A stretch of DNA of 64,000 nt from assembly GCA_016287385.1 (NCBI GenBank), contig JAEEWM010000017.1:1-64000 (forward strand), given 5' to 3'. Shown here one piece after another: positions 51,041 through 59,381 of the stretch. The stretch is from Clostridiaceae bacterium. Its GTDB lineage: Bacteria > Bacillota > Clostridia > Oscillospirales > Acutalibacteraceae. The position numbers and the translations under genes were made by a program. Each line of letters opens with the position of its first letter. The first letter of the stretch is position 1. Below the pieces are notes generated by a model. It did not search any database. It saw only the letters and a program-made list of their open reading frames with translations, and had not been told where the DNA came from.

Positions 51041-51990
51041 AATCTGATTTTTACTCCGCTTTCATAAAGATTTTTGAACGTAACCTTTTTTTTGCAAATC
51101 TTAACAGCGTTGCTTACGAGCAAATCGAGGCAGTCTTTGTCCGCCTTGCGCTGTTCATCGGTATAGCTTTCCTTATGCGCCTTTATTTCATCAATAAAAC
51201 CGCAGTCCTCGGCGTAACGCCAAAACTCCTTTTCATACTGTATATTATCGTAACACCACGGTTTTTCAAAAAGATTATAATGGATGATTACCGGATTATC
51301 GCATACCGGACGGGCGTTGTTGGGCATAGCGTCGAACGCCTTGTCAAGATAGTGTATCTTTCCGTTGCAAATGGCGTTTATGTAATCCTGGTCGGGTGCC
51401 ACCGAGTCAAAATGATACGTGTTGAGCAGGTGCAAAAAATGCTCCTCAAATCCCTCCTCACGCAGCTTTTTAAGATTCATAAGCAATACGCCTGAGTTTA
51501 TGTACTCGTTTCCTTTTACGCCTATCGCGTTTTCGGTGTACGCCACCAGCGGAGGAACGTCGGCAATCGATAAATCGTTGCACGCGCCGATCAAATTATC
51601 GCCGATATCTATATCGAAAAGCTTCGCGATATCGTCCGCTATAACGACGTCGCTGTCAATGTAAATCGCCTTATCGTACTCCGGAAACATCGCGGGTATA
51701 AAGAGGCGGAAATAAATCGTAAGCGTGAAATAATCACAGCGAAGCCGGTTGCTCATTCTATCGTCAAGCATATCGAAATTTTGCTTCATAGACATAATAT
51801 CTATTTTGAAATTATCGCTTGAAAGAGACAGCAGTTTGCGGCGGTTTTCCTCTGTTATACCGTCCTGCAAAACTACGGCGCGATAGGCGCGACCGCGGTT
51901 TGAATTCTTAACGGCGGAATTGAGAGCCACCGCCAAAAGCGGCGCGTAGCAATCGTCCGCGGCAAAAAAAACAGGTATTTCCTTACTCAT
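51037..51990 (-). CDS. Family 8 glycosyltransferase, first copy
   Basis: A 317-residue GT8 enzyme. IPVFFAADDCYAPLLAVALNS opens the nucleotide-sugar fold, the DXD metal site is in YIDSDVVIADDI and MPNNARPVC lies in the later substrate region. Retaining glycosyltransferases of this family add glucose or galactose to lipopolysaccharide, teichoic acid or glycogenin-like acceptors. The start at 51990 follows GAGGAGAAAT. It overlaps the next GT8 gene upstream by 8 bases. Confidence 0.88.
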   Translation of the reverse strand: MSKEIPVFFAADDCYAPLLAVALNSAVKNSNRGRAYRAVVLQDGITEENRRKLLSLSSDNFKIDIMSMKQNFDMLDDRMSNRLRCDYFTLTIYFRLFIPAMFPEYDKAIYIDSDVVIADDIAKLFDIDIGDNLIGACNDLSIADVPPLVAYTENAIGVKGNEYINSGVLLMNLKKLREEGFEEHFLHLLNTYHFDSVAPDQDYINAICNGKIHYLDKAFDAMPNNARPVCDNPVIIHYNLFEKPWCYDNIQYEKEFWRYAEDCGFIDEIKAHKESYTDEQRKADKDCLDLLVSNAVKICKKKVTFKNLYESGVKIRL

Positions 51991-52777
51991 AATATTTCTC
52001 CTCAAATAAATAATCAAATTCGTAAATTCCGAGTATTTCGTGAGTCCGTTCACTGTCCCACGGCTTTACCGTTACGGGGTGAATTCTCGGAAAAATTTTG
52101 AAAAAGGTCGTAAAATGCTTGAACACGGTATCCTCTCTGATGTTTGCCTGCTCGTTATAACGCCTCGGCAGTTTGCGTTTTACCGCCAGCTTGTTAAGCG
52201 AGCTTTGATCCGGCAAAAGCATTTTCTTATCGCGGCACATGACGCGGCATTTCCGGAAGAGTCCGCTCGCCCTGATATTTACCATATTCATAAGCAGTAC
52301 GCCGGAATTAAGATAGTTATGCGCGAAAATGTTGCCGAAAAACCACTTGCCGTACCTATCGGGTACGCCCGCGATTTCAATGTCCGAAATATCGGTATCA
52401 TAAAAATCCCCGAAGCTTTTACGGCAGAGTACGTCGGTATCAAGATATAAAATCTTATCCGGAATCCCGGGTATCAAATCGGCAAAAAGGCGAAGCATAC
52501 AGGCGGGCGTAAAGCGCGTTGACATATTCGCCTCGGGCAGAAAAGAATTGAATGTGGCGCTTATGTCAAGAAGAGTCACTCTGTTTTCGGGGTTTCCTTT
52601 TTTTGCGGTTACATTCATTTTAGCGACAAAGTCATCCGGTATGCCCTCTGTTTTACCGGGTATACTTGCGGTAAGCACAAAAAAGTTTATCGGCGCTTTT
52701 TCGTGTCGACATATTGCCGCAATACAAAAAAGAATGCCCTGCACGGCATTCTTATCGCCGCAAAACATAATGTTCAA
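51983..52777 (-). CDS. Family 8 glycosyltransferase, second copy
   Basis: About 264 residues. NIMFCGDKNAVQGILFCIAA begins the fold, the DXD site is YLDTDVLCRKS, and LNSGVLLMNM and PDQSSLNKL are GT8 landmarks. The start is uncertain: a TTG at 52777 has GGGAG eight bases upstream, an ATG at 52768 and a GTG at 52786 are alternatives. It is the first gene of the four-gene operon, whose promoter must lie in 52778-52836; I could not see a convincing one. Confidence 0.85.
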   Translation of the reverse strand: MNIMFCGDKNAVQGILFCIAAICRHEKAPINFFVLTASIPGKTEGIPDDFVAKMNVTAKKGNPENRVTLLDISATFNSFLPEANMSTRFTPACMLRLFADLIPGIPDKILYLDTDVLCRKSFGDFYDTDISDIEIAGVPDRYGKWFFGNIFAHNYLNSGVLLMNMVNIRASGLFRKCRVMCRDKKMLLPDQSSLNKLAVKRKLPRRYNEQANIREDTVFKHFTTFFKIFPRIHPVTVKPWDSERTHEILGIYEFDYLFEEKYYE

Positions 52778-52836
52778 GCCCTTCACTCTCCCTTTGTCCT
52801 TTATTATAAAATAAAGTCCCGAAAGGTGCAAACTAC

Positions 52837-52870
52837 CAAAAAGAGAACGACTCTCCGTTTCGGAGAGTCG
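52837..52870 (-). terminator. Intrinsic terminator of the XRE regulator gene
   Basis: A 10-bp stem CGACTCTCCG/CGGAGAGTCG with a TTT loop (52848-52870); TTCTCTTTTT follows on the minus strand. Confidence 0.88.
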
Positions 52871-52922
52871 CGGTTTTCCGCAAAAAAAGCATCCTGTTTT
52901 TGCGTATTCGGAAAGAGTCGAA

Positions 52923-53549
52923 TCATTTGCCGTTCTTTCGTATCCGTATTCTTTTGAACGGCCGGCTCAAAAATGAGCATACGATTATAATAATCTGTCC
53001 CGCGATACCGAGCAGGTATATCGGAACGACGCTTATGTTAAAATACATAAAAGAAATATGTATCGCCGCGAGTATCGACCACATAAGCGCGGATACTATG
53101 TAGTAGTTGCGGCGCGGATTTATCCATACGGAATTGAGTATCAGTTCTATAATAAACACGAGCGGCACGGCATATACGAAATAAAGCATCTGAAACGCGG
53201 AACGCCTGATTATAAGCGAAGTAATGACAAACGCCAGCAGCGCCGCAAACATAATTGACGCTTCTATCATGAGCATTATGGCGCGGTGATTGTAGCTGCG
53301 CTGTTTCTTTTGGTTTACATCGGTCTTATCGGCTATACCGTCCTGACGGACAAGCGAATCGAGGGTAACGCCGAACAAATCCGAAAGCATGACTAGCACC
53401 TCAATATCCGGCGTGGACTCGCCGCGCTCCCATTTGGAAACCGTCTTATCGGAATAATTGAGTTTTTCGCCGAGCTCCGCCTGAGTCATACCGCCGAGCA
53501 AGCGCAGTTCGGTTATATTCTGGGCGATAACTTTTTTTACATCGGGCAT
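52923..53549 (-). CDS. XRE-family regulator with C-terminal membrane domain
   Basis: A 208-residue protein: N-terminal helix-turn-helix (MTQAELGEKLNYSDKTVSKW, about 21-40) and about four membrane helices in the C-terminal half (about 90-195). Such membrane-tethered XRE proteins are common in clostridia and may sense envelope or membrane signals. GGAGG precedes the ATG. Divergent from potABCD; two 14-base direct repeats lie in the shared upstream region. Confidence 0.85.
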   Translation of the reverse strand: MPDVKKVIAQNITELRLLGGMTQAELGEKLNYSDKTVSKWERGESTPDIEVLVMLSDLFGVTLDSLVRQDGIADKTDVNQKKQRSYNHRAIMLMIEASIMFAALLAFVITSLIIRRSAFQMLYFVYAVPLVFIIELILNSVWINPRRNYYIVSALMWSILAAIHISFMYFNISVVPIYLLGIAGQIIIIVCSFLSRPFKRIRIRKNGK

Positions 53550-53576
53550 AATTTACCTCCAAAGGTCAATACCGAT

Positions 53577-53605
53577 ATTATACAGCATTCCGTCAAAAAA
53601 ATCAA
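53577..53605 (-). promoter_or_regulatory. Promoter of the XRE regulator gene
   Basis: On the minus strand TTGATT (53605-53600), 17-base spacer, TATAAT (53582-53577), 28 bases before the start codon. Confidence 0.75.
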
Positions 53606-53628
53606 CTTTTTGTGCATATTAAAAAAAC

Positions 53629-53672
53629 CGAGAAAAAACGAGCAAACAGGAGTAAACACGAGAAAAAACGAG
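53629..53672 (+). repeat. Two 14-base direct repeats between the divergent promoters
   Basis: CGAGAAAAAACGAG occurs at 53629-53642 and again at 53659-53672, exactly 30 bases apart (about three helical turns). They lie just upstream of both promoters and could be binding sites, perhaps for the XRE protein. The rest of 53606-53730 is A-rich without genes. Confidence 0.7.
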
Positions 53673-53730
53673 ATTTCAAAAAACGTCTTGAAAAATGTGC
53701 GGAAAATATCGGTTTTTTTGCAAAATTCAC

Positions 53731-53759
53731 TTGACATTTCGGGCGTTTTGGCGTATATT
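53731..53759 (+). promoter_or_regulatory. Promoter of potABCD-cysK
   Basis: TTGACA (53731-53736), 17-base spacer, TATATT (53754-53759). The start would be near 53766, giving a leader of about 195 bases. Confidence 0.85.
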
Positions 53760-53765
53760 CATACA

Positions 53766-53961
53766 CATCGAATAGCGACAGTTTAATATTCGGCATTTTT
53801 TAGAAAATGCGGTCCGATACTAATGTATGCCGCAGTTTAACAACAAACTGTGAAAAACCCTTTGTCAGGGCATACAAACCGGCGGCCGCAGGTATCGTGC
53901 GGGGTAAGCGGCAAAAGCCGTATCCTGCCGACACTCAAATGTGACAAAGGGGGATGCTTAA
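53766..53961 (+). promoter_or_regulatory. Structured potABCD leader that can sequester its Shine-Dalgarno
   Basis: The leader contains CCCTTTGTCA (53858-53867), a perfect 10-base complement of TGACAAAGGG (53942-53951), which covers the ribosome-binding site AAAGGGGG before the potA ATG. An alternative fold uses GTATGCC (53825-53831) with GGCATAC (53869-53875), enclosing the hairpin CAGTTT/AAACTG and a CCC/GGG hairpin that would occupy the anti-SD. Further hairpins occur at GCATTTT/AAAATGC (53793-53810) and in the GC-rich 53880-53930. Two exclusive structures suggest translational control, perhaps a riboswitch. It fits no class I know. Confidence 0.6.
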
Positions 53962-55083
53962 ATGGCAAACGAAAATATTGTGGAACTCAAAGGTGTTTGC
54001 GTGTCTTTTGACGGGGAAAAGGTTTTAGACGGTCTCGACCTCGAAATCAAGGACAAGGAATTTATCACGCTGCTCGGCGCCTCGGGTTGCGGCAAGACCA
54101 CAACTCTGCGCCTTATAGCCGGCTTTTTGGATCCGGACAGCGGCGAGGTCATCTTCGAGGGTAAAAAGTTTAATGGTGTTCCCGCCTACAAAAGGCAGGT
54201 AAACACCATTTTTCAGCGTTACGCGCTTTTTGAACACCTGAACGTTTTTGAAAACGTGGCGTTCGGTCTGCGCGTAAAAAAGCTGCCTGAAGCGGAAATC
54301 AAAAAGACCGTTTCGGATATGCTTTCGCTCGTAAATCTCGAGGGCTTTGAAAAGCGCAGAATAACCACGCTTTCAGGCGGTCAGCAGCAGCGCGTCGCGA
54401 TAGCGCGCGCCATCGCCAACAAGCCGAGAGTTCTGCTGCTTGACGAGCCGCTCGCGGCGCTTGACTTAAAACTGCGCAAGGATATGCAAAAAGAGCTTCG
54501 CAACATTCAACAGCAGCTCGGTATCACTTTTGTATTCGTAACGCACGACCAGGAAGAGGCGCTTACCATGTCCGACAGGGTCGTTGTTATGGACAAAGGC
54601 AAGATTCAGCAGGTAGGCACTCCGAAGGATATATACAACGAGCCGAAGAACGCCTTTGTAGCCGATTTTATCGGCGAGTCCAATATAGTAGACGGTGTTA
54701 TGGACAAAGACTTCACCGCAACTTTTTCGGGGCATACGTTCGAGTGTCTTGACAAGGGCTTTGAACCGGGCGAAGCGGTAGACGTTGTCGTTCGTCCCGA
54801 GGACGTTGATATCGTTTCAAAGGAAAAAGGTATGCTGACGGGCACCGTTACTTCGGTCGCCTTCCTCGGCGTTCATTATGAAATAATAGTGGATATCGGC
54901 GGCTTTAAGTGGATGATACAAACCACCGATGAGTGCGCCGTAGGCGACCGGGTGGGTCTTTACATCGAGCCGGACGCCATTCACATAATGAAGAAATCGG
55001 AATACTCCGGACTTTACGGCGATTACAGTTCTTACAGTGAAGAGATGGACCACCTCTCCGAAAACAGCGAAGAGGAGGAATAA
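53962..55083 (+). CDS. potA: Spermidine/putrescine ABC transporter ATPase
   Basis: A 373-residue importer ATPase. Walker A is GASGCGKTT, the signature [15 protein letters not shown] and Walker [13 protein letters not shown]-terminal TOBE domain ([11 protein letters not shown]) follows. It powers uptake through PotBC with PotD as the binding protein. The substrate could be spermidine or putrescine. The ATG is 8 bases after AAAGGGGG. Confidence 0.95.
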   Translation: MANENIVELKGVCVSFDGEKVLDGLDLEIKDKEFITLLGASGCGKTTTLRLIAGFLDPDSGEVIFEGKKFNGVPAYKRQVNTIFQRYALFEHLNVFENVAFGLRVKKLPEAEIKKTVSDMLSLVNLEGFEKRRITTLSGGQQQRVAIARAIANKPRVLLLDEPLAALDLKLRKDMQKELRNIQQQLGITFVFVTHDQEEALTMSDRVVVMDKGKIQQVGTPKDIYNEPKNAFVADFIGESNIVDGVMDKDFTATFSGHTFECLDKGFEPGEAVDVVVRPEDVDIVSKEKGMLTGTVTSVAFLGVHYEIIVDIGGFKWMIQTTDECAVGDRVGLYIEPDAIHIMKKSEYSGLYGDYSSYSEEMDHLSENSEEEE

Positions 55084-55087
55084 CGCC

Positions 55088-55915
55088 GTGAACAAGAAAA
55101 GCTTCGGCAGTCGCCTTGTAGCGGCGCCATACCTTGTTTGGGCGGCGATATTTGTTATCGTTCCGCTTCTTATGATGGCTTATTTTGCCTTTACGAACGA
55201 GTCGGGCGCGTTTACGCTCGCCAACATTTCCGAAATCGGCAGATACAAAAAAGCTTTCGGCGTATCGATTCTTTACGCGATCATAGCAACCGCCATTACG
55301 CTCGTTATTTCCTACCCTATGGCTTATTTCATGACCAAAATGAAGGTAAGCTCTCAGCGCATGATAATGATAATCGTAATGCTCCCGATGTGGATGAACT
55401 TTCTTATCCGCACTTATTCGTGGATATCGATACTTGCCAATACCGGTCTTATAAACACGTTTTTACAGTCGGTAGGGCTTCCGAAATTGAAGCTTATCAA
55501 CACGCCCGGCGCGGTTATACTCGGTATGGTTTACGATTTTATACCCTATATGATACTGCCGATTTACTCGGTAATGTCTAAAATCGATAATTCCCTGCTC
55601 GAAGCGGCGCAGGACCTCGGCTCAAACGGTCCGTCGCGTCTTCGCAGAGTTATTATCCCGCTTTCAATGCCGGGTGTGATATCGGGAATCACAATGGTTT
55701 TCGTTCCCTCGGTCAGCACTTTTTACATCTCTCAGAAGCTCGGCGGCAACAAAAACTGGCTTATCGGCGACGCCATCGAATATCTCTTCGGTATGGGTCC
55801 CGATTACTACAACGTCGCCTCGGCGCTTTCGCTTGTGCTGATGGTAATGATACTGCTCTGCCTTGCCGTTATGAGCAGATTTACCGACGATGATGAAGGA
55901 GGCGTTATCGTATGA
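55088..55915 (+). CDS. potB: Polyamine ABC transporter permease PotB
   Basis: A 275-residue six-helix permease of the binding-protein-dependent type, with EAAxDLG loop EAAQDLGSNGPSRLRRVIIP contacting PotA. It starts with GTG at 55088, 9 bases after GGAGG. The stop overlaps potC by 4 bases. Confidence 0.93.
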   Translation: MNKKSFGSRLVAAPYLVWAAIFVIVPLLMMAYFAFTNESGAFTLANISEIGRYKKAFGVSILYAIIATAITLVISYPMAYFMTKMKVSSQRMIMIIVMLPMWMNFLIRTYSWISILANTGLINTFLQSVGLPKLKLINTPGAVILGMVYDFIPYMILPIYSVMSKIDNSLLEAAQDLGSNGPSRLRRVIIPLSMPGVISGITMVFVPSVSTFYISQKLGGNKNWLIGDAIEYLFGMGPDYYNVASALSLVLMVMILLCLAVMSRFTDDDEGGVIV

Positions 55916-56715
55916 AAACGTTTTCAAGGATTTACGTTGCCCTCATTATCCTTTTCCTTTACGCGCCCGTAGCGGTCATGGTGTTTTTCTCTTTCAACTC
56001 CGGCTCAAGCGTATGGATATTTGATAAGTTTTCGGTAGACTGGTACAAAAACATTCTTTTTGATACCGCTATGATGGACGGACTCAAGCACACCCTTACG
56101 GTGGCAATTCTCTCCGCAAGCATCGCGACGGTGCTCGGCACCGCGGCGGCGGTCGGCATCACGGCGCTTCGCAAAAAGGTGACCCGCAGTTTTGTCACGA
56201 CAGTCACCAATGTGCCGATGATGAACGCCGATATCGTAACCGGCATATCTCTTATGCTTCTGTTTGTATTCTTCGGCAGAATGTTAGGACTTTCCGAATC
56301 GCTCGGTTTTATAACCGTGCTTATAGCGCATATAACCTTTAATCTTCCCTACGTTATTCTTTCGGTCATACCGAAGCTTCGCCAGACTGACAAGAACCTG
56401 CACGAAGCGGCGCTCGACCTCGGCTGTACGCCGGTACAGGCGTTTTTCAAGGTGGTAATACCTTCTATACAGACGGGTATTTTTACGGGCTTTATTATGT
56501 CGTTCACGCTTTCACTCGACGATTTCGTGATAAGCTATTTCACCTGCGGTCATTACCAGACTTTGCCGGTTGTCATATACAACATGACAAAGAAAACCGT
56601 AAAGCCGGACGTTTACGCCCTTTCCACCATTGTTTTCTTAACGATATTCGTTCTTCTCATACTTTATAATATCGTACAAACGAAAAGTGAGCAAAGGAGG
56701 AATTCGCGTGGCTAA
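55912..56715 (+). CDS. potC: Polyamine ABC transporter permease PotC
   Basis: A 267-residue six-helix permease; the coupling loop is EAALDLGCTPVQAFFKVVIP. The segment SFTLSLDDFVISYFTCG is characteristic of PotC-type proteins. It overlaps potB by 4 bases and potD by 8 bases. Confidence 0.93.
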   Translation: MKTFSRIYVALIILFLYAPVAVMVFFSFNSGSSVWIFDKFSVDWYKNILFDTAMMDGLKHTLTVAILSASIATVLGTAAAVGITALRKKVTRSFVTTVTNVPMMNADIVTGISLMLLFVFFGRMLGLSESLGFITVLIAHITFNLPYVILSVIPKLRQTDKNLHEAALDLGCTPVQAFFKVVIPSIQTGIFTGFIMSFTLSLDDFVISYFTCGHYQTLPVVIYNMTKKTVKPDVYALSTIVFLTIFVLLILYNIVQTKSEQRRNSRG

Positions 56716-57823
56716 AAAGTTTATCGCCTTAACGCTTTCGGCGGTCCTCATGCTTACTCTTTTATCAGGGTGCGGTTATAAGTACGCGGAAGACCTCGAC
56801 GGAGAGCTTCGCGGCACGTATACAAAAGAGCTTTCGGGCACGGTGCTTAACGTTTATAACTGGGGCGAGTATATATCCGACGGCTCGGATGAATCAATAG
56901 ACGTGAACCGCGAATTTGAAAAGCTGACCGGAATACACGTCAACTACACAACCTTTGAGAGCAATGAAAGTCTTTATTCCCAGCTGAAAAGCGGCGGTGT
57001 ATCGTACGACATAGTCATTCCCTCCGATTATATGATAGAACGCCTCAAAAACGAAGATATGCTCGAAAAAATCGACGTCAGCCGGCTTAAAAACTACGAC
57101 CTTATTTACGACAAGTACAAAAACCTTTTCTACGACAAAAACAACGAATACTCGGTACCGTACAGCGTGGGCATGGTCGGCATCATTTACAATTCCGCGC
57201 TTATAGACGAGCCGGAGCATTCATGGAAAGCTCTCTGGGATGAAAAATACCGCGATATGTCGCTTAATTTCAGCAACCCGCGCGACGCGTTTATGACGGC
57301 GCAGATGATTCTGGGGCAGGACCTGAACTCCACAAGCAAGAAAGACTGGGACGACGCGGCTCAAAAGCTCAAAGAGGGAAAAGGCGTTTTGCAGTCCTAC
57401 GTTATGGATGAAATATACGGCAAACTGGAGACCGGCGAAGCGTCGATAGGTCCGTATTACGCGGGCGATTATTACACAATGGTCGAAAACAATGAAAATC
57501 TCGAATTCTTCTATCCCGAAGAGGGCACAAACATTTTTGTTGACGCCGTATGCATACCGAAGGGCGTTAAAAACTACGACGCGGCAATGCTCTATATCGA
57601 TTTTCTCCTTGACCCGCCGATAGCCCTCGCAAACGCCGAATATATCTGCTATGCCTCGCCGAATAAAGCGGTCGTTGAAAATGAAGAATACAGTTTTTAC
57701 GAGGATGAAATACTTTATCCCGGCGACGAATATGAAATAGAAAGGGCTCAGTATTATCACGATATTGACCCGAAAATCAGGAAATACTACGAAAACCTCT
57801 GGATAGACCTTAAGCTTTACTAA
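56708..57823 (+). CDS. potD: Polyamine-binding lipoprotein PotD
   Basis: A 371-residue solute-binding lipoprotein. The signal peptide ends at LLSGC, so it is lipid-anchored. LNVYNWGEYIS is the strong PotD/PotF hallmark, as are FENNNY-like and VPYSVGMVGIIYN segments. It captures polyamine for PotABC. It starts with GTG 7 bases after AAAGGAGG and overlaps the end of potC. Confidence 0.94.
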   Translation: MAKKFIALTLSAVLMLTLLSGCGYKYAEDLDGELRGTYTKELSGTVLNVYNWGEYISDGSDESIDVNREFEKLTGIHVNYTTFESNESLYSQLKSGGVSYDIVIPSDYMIERLKNEDMLEKIDVSRLKNYDLIYDKYKNLFYDKNNEYSVPYSVGMVGIIYNSALIDEPEHSWKALWDEKYRDMSLNFSNPRDAFMTAQMILGQDLNSTSKKDWDDAAQKLKEGKGVLQSYVMDEIYGKLETGEASIGPYYAGDYYTMVENNENLEFFYPEEGTNIFVDAVCIPKGVKNYDAAMLYIDFLLDPPIALANAEYICYASPNKAVVENEEYSFYEDEILYPGDEYEIERAQYYHDIDPKIRKYYENLWIDLKLY

Positions 57824-57844
57824 GCTGTACCGGGAGGCGAAAGA

Positions 57845-58777
57845 ATGTCAAAAATATATAAATCGGCGGATGAGCTTATCGGTAACACTCCCCTGCTCGA
57901 GCTTACAAACATCGAAAAAGAGCTTTCGCTTAAAGCGAAAGTTCTCGCAAAGCTTGAATACCTCAATCCGGCGGGCTCGGTAAAAGACCGCGTAGCGAAA
58001 GCAATGATAGATGAAGCCGAGAAAAGCGGGAAACTCAAAAAGGGTTCGGTCATCATTGAGCCGACCTCGGGTAATACCGGTATAGGACTCGCGCTTGTAG
58101 CCGCGGCAAGAGGTTATGAAACTGTTATCGTAATGCCGGACAGTATGTCGGTAGAACGGCAGAAAATAATGAAGGCATACGGAGCAAGACTTGTACTGAC
58201 CGACGGCGCGCTCGGCATGACGGGCGCCATGGAAAAAGCGGAGCAGTTGCTGAAAGAAATACCCGGCTCCGTAATAGCGGGTCAGTTTACAAACCCGGCA
58301 AATCCAAAAGCCCATTTTGATACAACAGGTCCCGAAATATTTGCGGATACCGACGGTAAGGTTGATATTTTCGTCGCGGGAGTGGGTACCGGCGGCACAA
58401 TTACGGGTACCGGCGAATATCTCAAATCAAAAAACCCGAACATAAAGATAGTGGCGGTAGAGCCGAAGGGCTCACCTGTACTTTCGGGCGGTAAGGCTGG
58501 CCGGCACGCACTCCAGGGCATAGGCGCGGGCTTTGTGCCGGATGTCCTCAACACCGGGATTTACGATGAAGTATTCCCCGTGTCCGATGAGGACGCGATG
58601 ATGAGCGGCAGACTTCTGGGCAGAACCGAAGGCGTGCTTGCGGGCATTTCCTCCGGGGCGGCGCTGTTCGCGGCGACGGAGCTTGCAAAACGAAATGAAA
58701 ACGCGGGCAAAAACATAGTGGTTCTCTTGCCCGATACGGGCGACAGATATCTTTCAACCGAGCTGTTCGCCGAATAA
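57845..58777 (+). CDS. cysK: Cysteine synthase (O-acetylserine sulfhydrylase)
   Basis: A 310-residue fold-II PLP enzyme making cysteine from O-acetylserine and sulfide. The PLP lysine is in NPAGSVKDRVA; the phosphate cradle is VGTGGTITGTG and the substrate loop PTSGNTGIGLA. It follows potD by 21 bases with its own GGGAGG site, and the pair ends at a strong terminator, so it is probably cotranscribed with potABCD. The link between polyamine uptake and cysteine synthesis is unclear. Confidence 0.95.
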   Translation: MSKIYKSADELIGNTPLLELTNIEKELSLKAKVLAKLEYLNPAGSVKDRVAKAMIDEAEKSGKLKKGSVIIEPTSGNTGIGLALVAAARGYETVIVMPDSMSVERQKIMKAYGARLVLTDGALGMTGAMEKAEQLLKEIPGSVIAGQFTNPANPKAHFDTTGPEIFADTDGKVDIFVAGVGTGGTITGTGEYLKSKNPNIKIVAVEPKGSPVLSGGKAGRHALQGIGAGFVPDVLNTGIYDEVFPVSDEDAMMSGRLLGRTEGVLAGISSGAALFAATELAKRNENAGKNIVVLLPDTGDRYLSTELFAE

Positions 58778-58784
58778 GACAGAC

Positions 58785-58819
58785 AAAGACCTCTTGAATT
58801 TTCAAGAGGTCTTTTTTTA
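58785..58819 (+). terminator. Intrinsic terminator of cysK
   Basis: A 13-bp stem AAAGACCTCTTGA/TCAAGAGGTCTTT, 4-base loop, followed by TTTT. Confidence 0.95.
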
Positions 58820-58838
58820 TTCCCGGTTTTACCGGAGT

Positions 58839-59381
58839 TCAGTTAATAAGCGCGTCCTTTAACTGGCAGTATTTTTTGCCATCTTCAAAATAGGTTTCAA
58901 ATTCACCTATCACGGTGATTTCGGTATCCATGGCGGGATACTCGCCGGGATATTTGCGCTCGTTTTTAAGCAAAAACTCAACCGACGGCGAGCAACATCC
59001 GGTGGGGTCGGTCATGACGCACAGGTAGTAATTGCGCCCGGGCATTTCGTAAACGCCGAAGGTTCCATGCGCTTTTATTATTTTACCAATGTAGTTTTCG
59101 GGATTGATATAAAAATCGTTGACCGTTGCAGTTACCATATTTGATTCCATTTTGGTAAGATCGATATCGCACTTTATATCCGCAATGCTCTTTTCTCCGT
59201 CCCCCACAAATTCTCCCTCAGAGTTGTCGGTCTTTCCCGAATCGCCGCTTTGGGCTTCGTTTAGCACGTCGTTTACGGTTTTCGCCCCGCTTCGCGACGC
59301 TTTTCCGTTATCGACGGCAGAGCATGAACACAAAGCGACAACCAGCGCCGCCGCTGCCGATAAGCACAGTATTCTTTTCAT
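58839..59381 (-). CDS. Zinc-operon lipoprotein with OB-like, CC-motif domain
   Basis: A 180-residue lipoprotein: lipobox LCSC (Cys20), acidic linker to about 60, then a small beta domain (about 83-178). That domain reads IGKIIKAHGTFGVYEMP, then DPTGCCSPSVEFLL, then TEITVIGEFETYFEDGK. The GCC motif and the strand order resemble the DUF1980/YcgQ family, which occurs with zinc-handling GTPases. It is the last gene of the znu operon, overlapping znuB by 4 bases. Function unknown; a zinc-related role is inferred. Confidence 0.7.
   Translation of the reverse strand: MKRILCLSAAAALVVALCSCSAVDNGKASRSGAKTVNDVLNEAQSGDSGKTDNSEGEFVGDGEKSIADIKCDIDLTKMESNMVTATVNDFYINPENYIGKIIKAHGTFGVYEMPGRNYYLCVMTDPTGCCSPSVEFLLKNERKYPGEYPAMDTEITVIGEFETYFEDGKKYCQLKDALIN

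Noticed and set aside
53766-53961. T-box or a known riboswitch class in the potABCD leader
   Set aside because: No T-box AGGGTGGNACCGCG-like segment and no conserved core of the classes I know can be seen; kept only as an unassigned structured leader.
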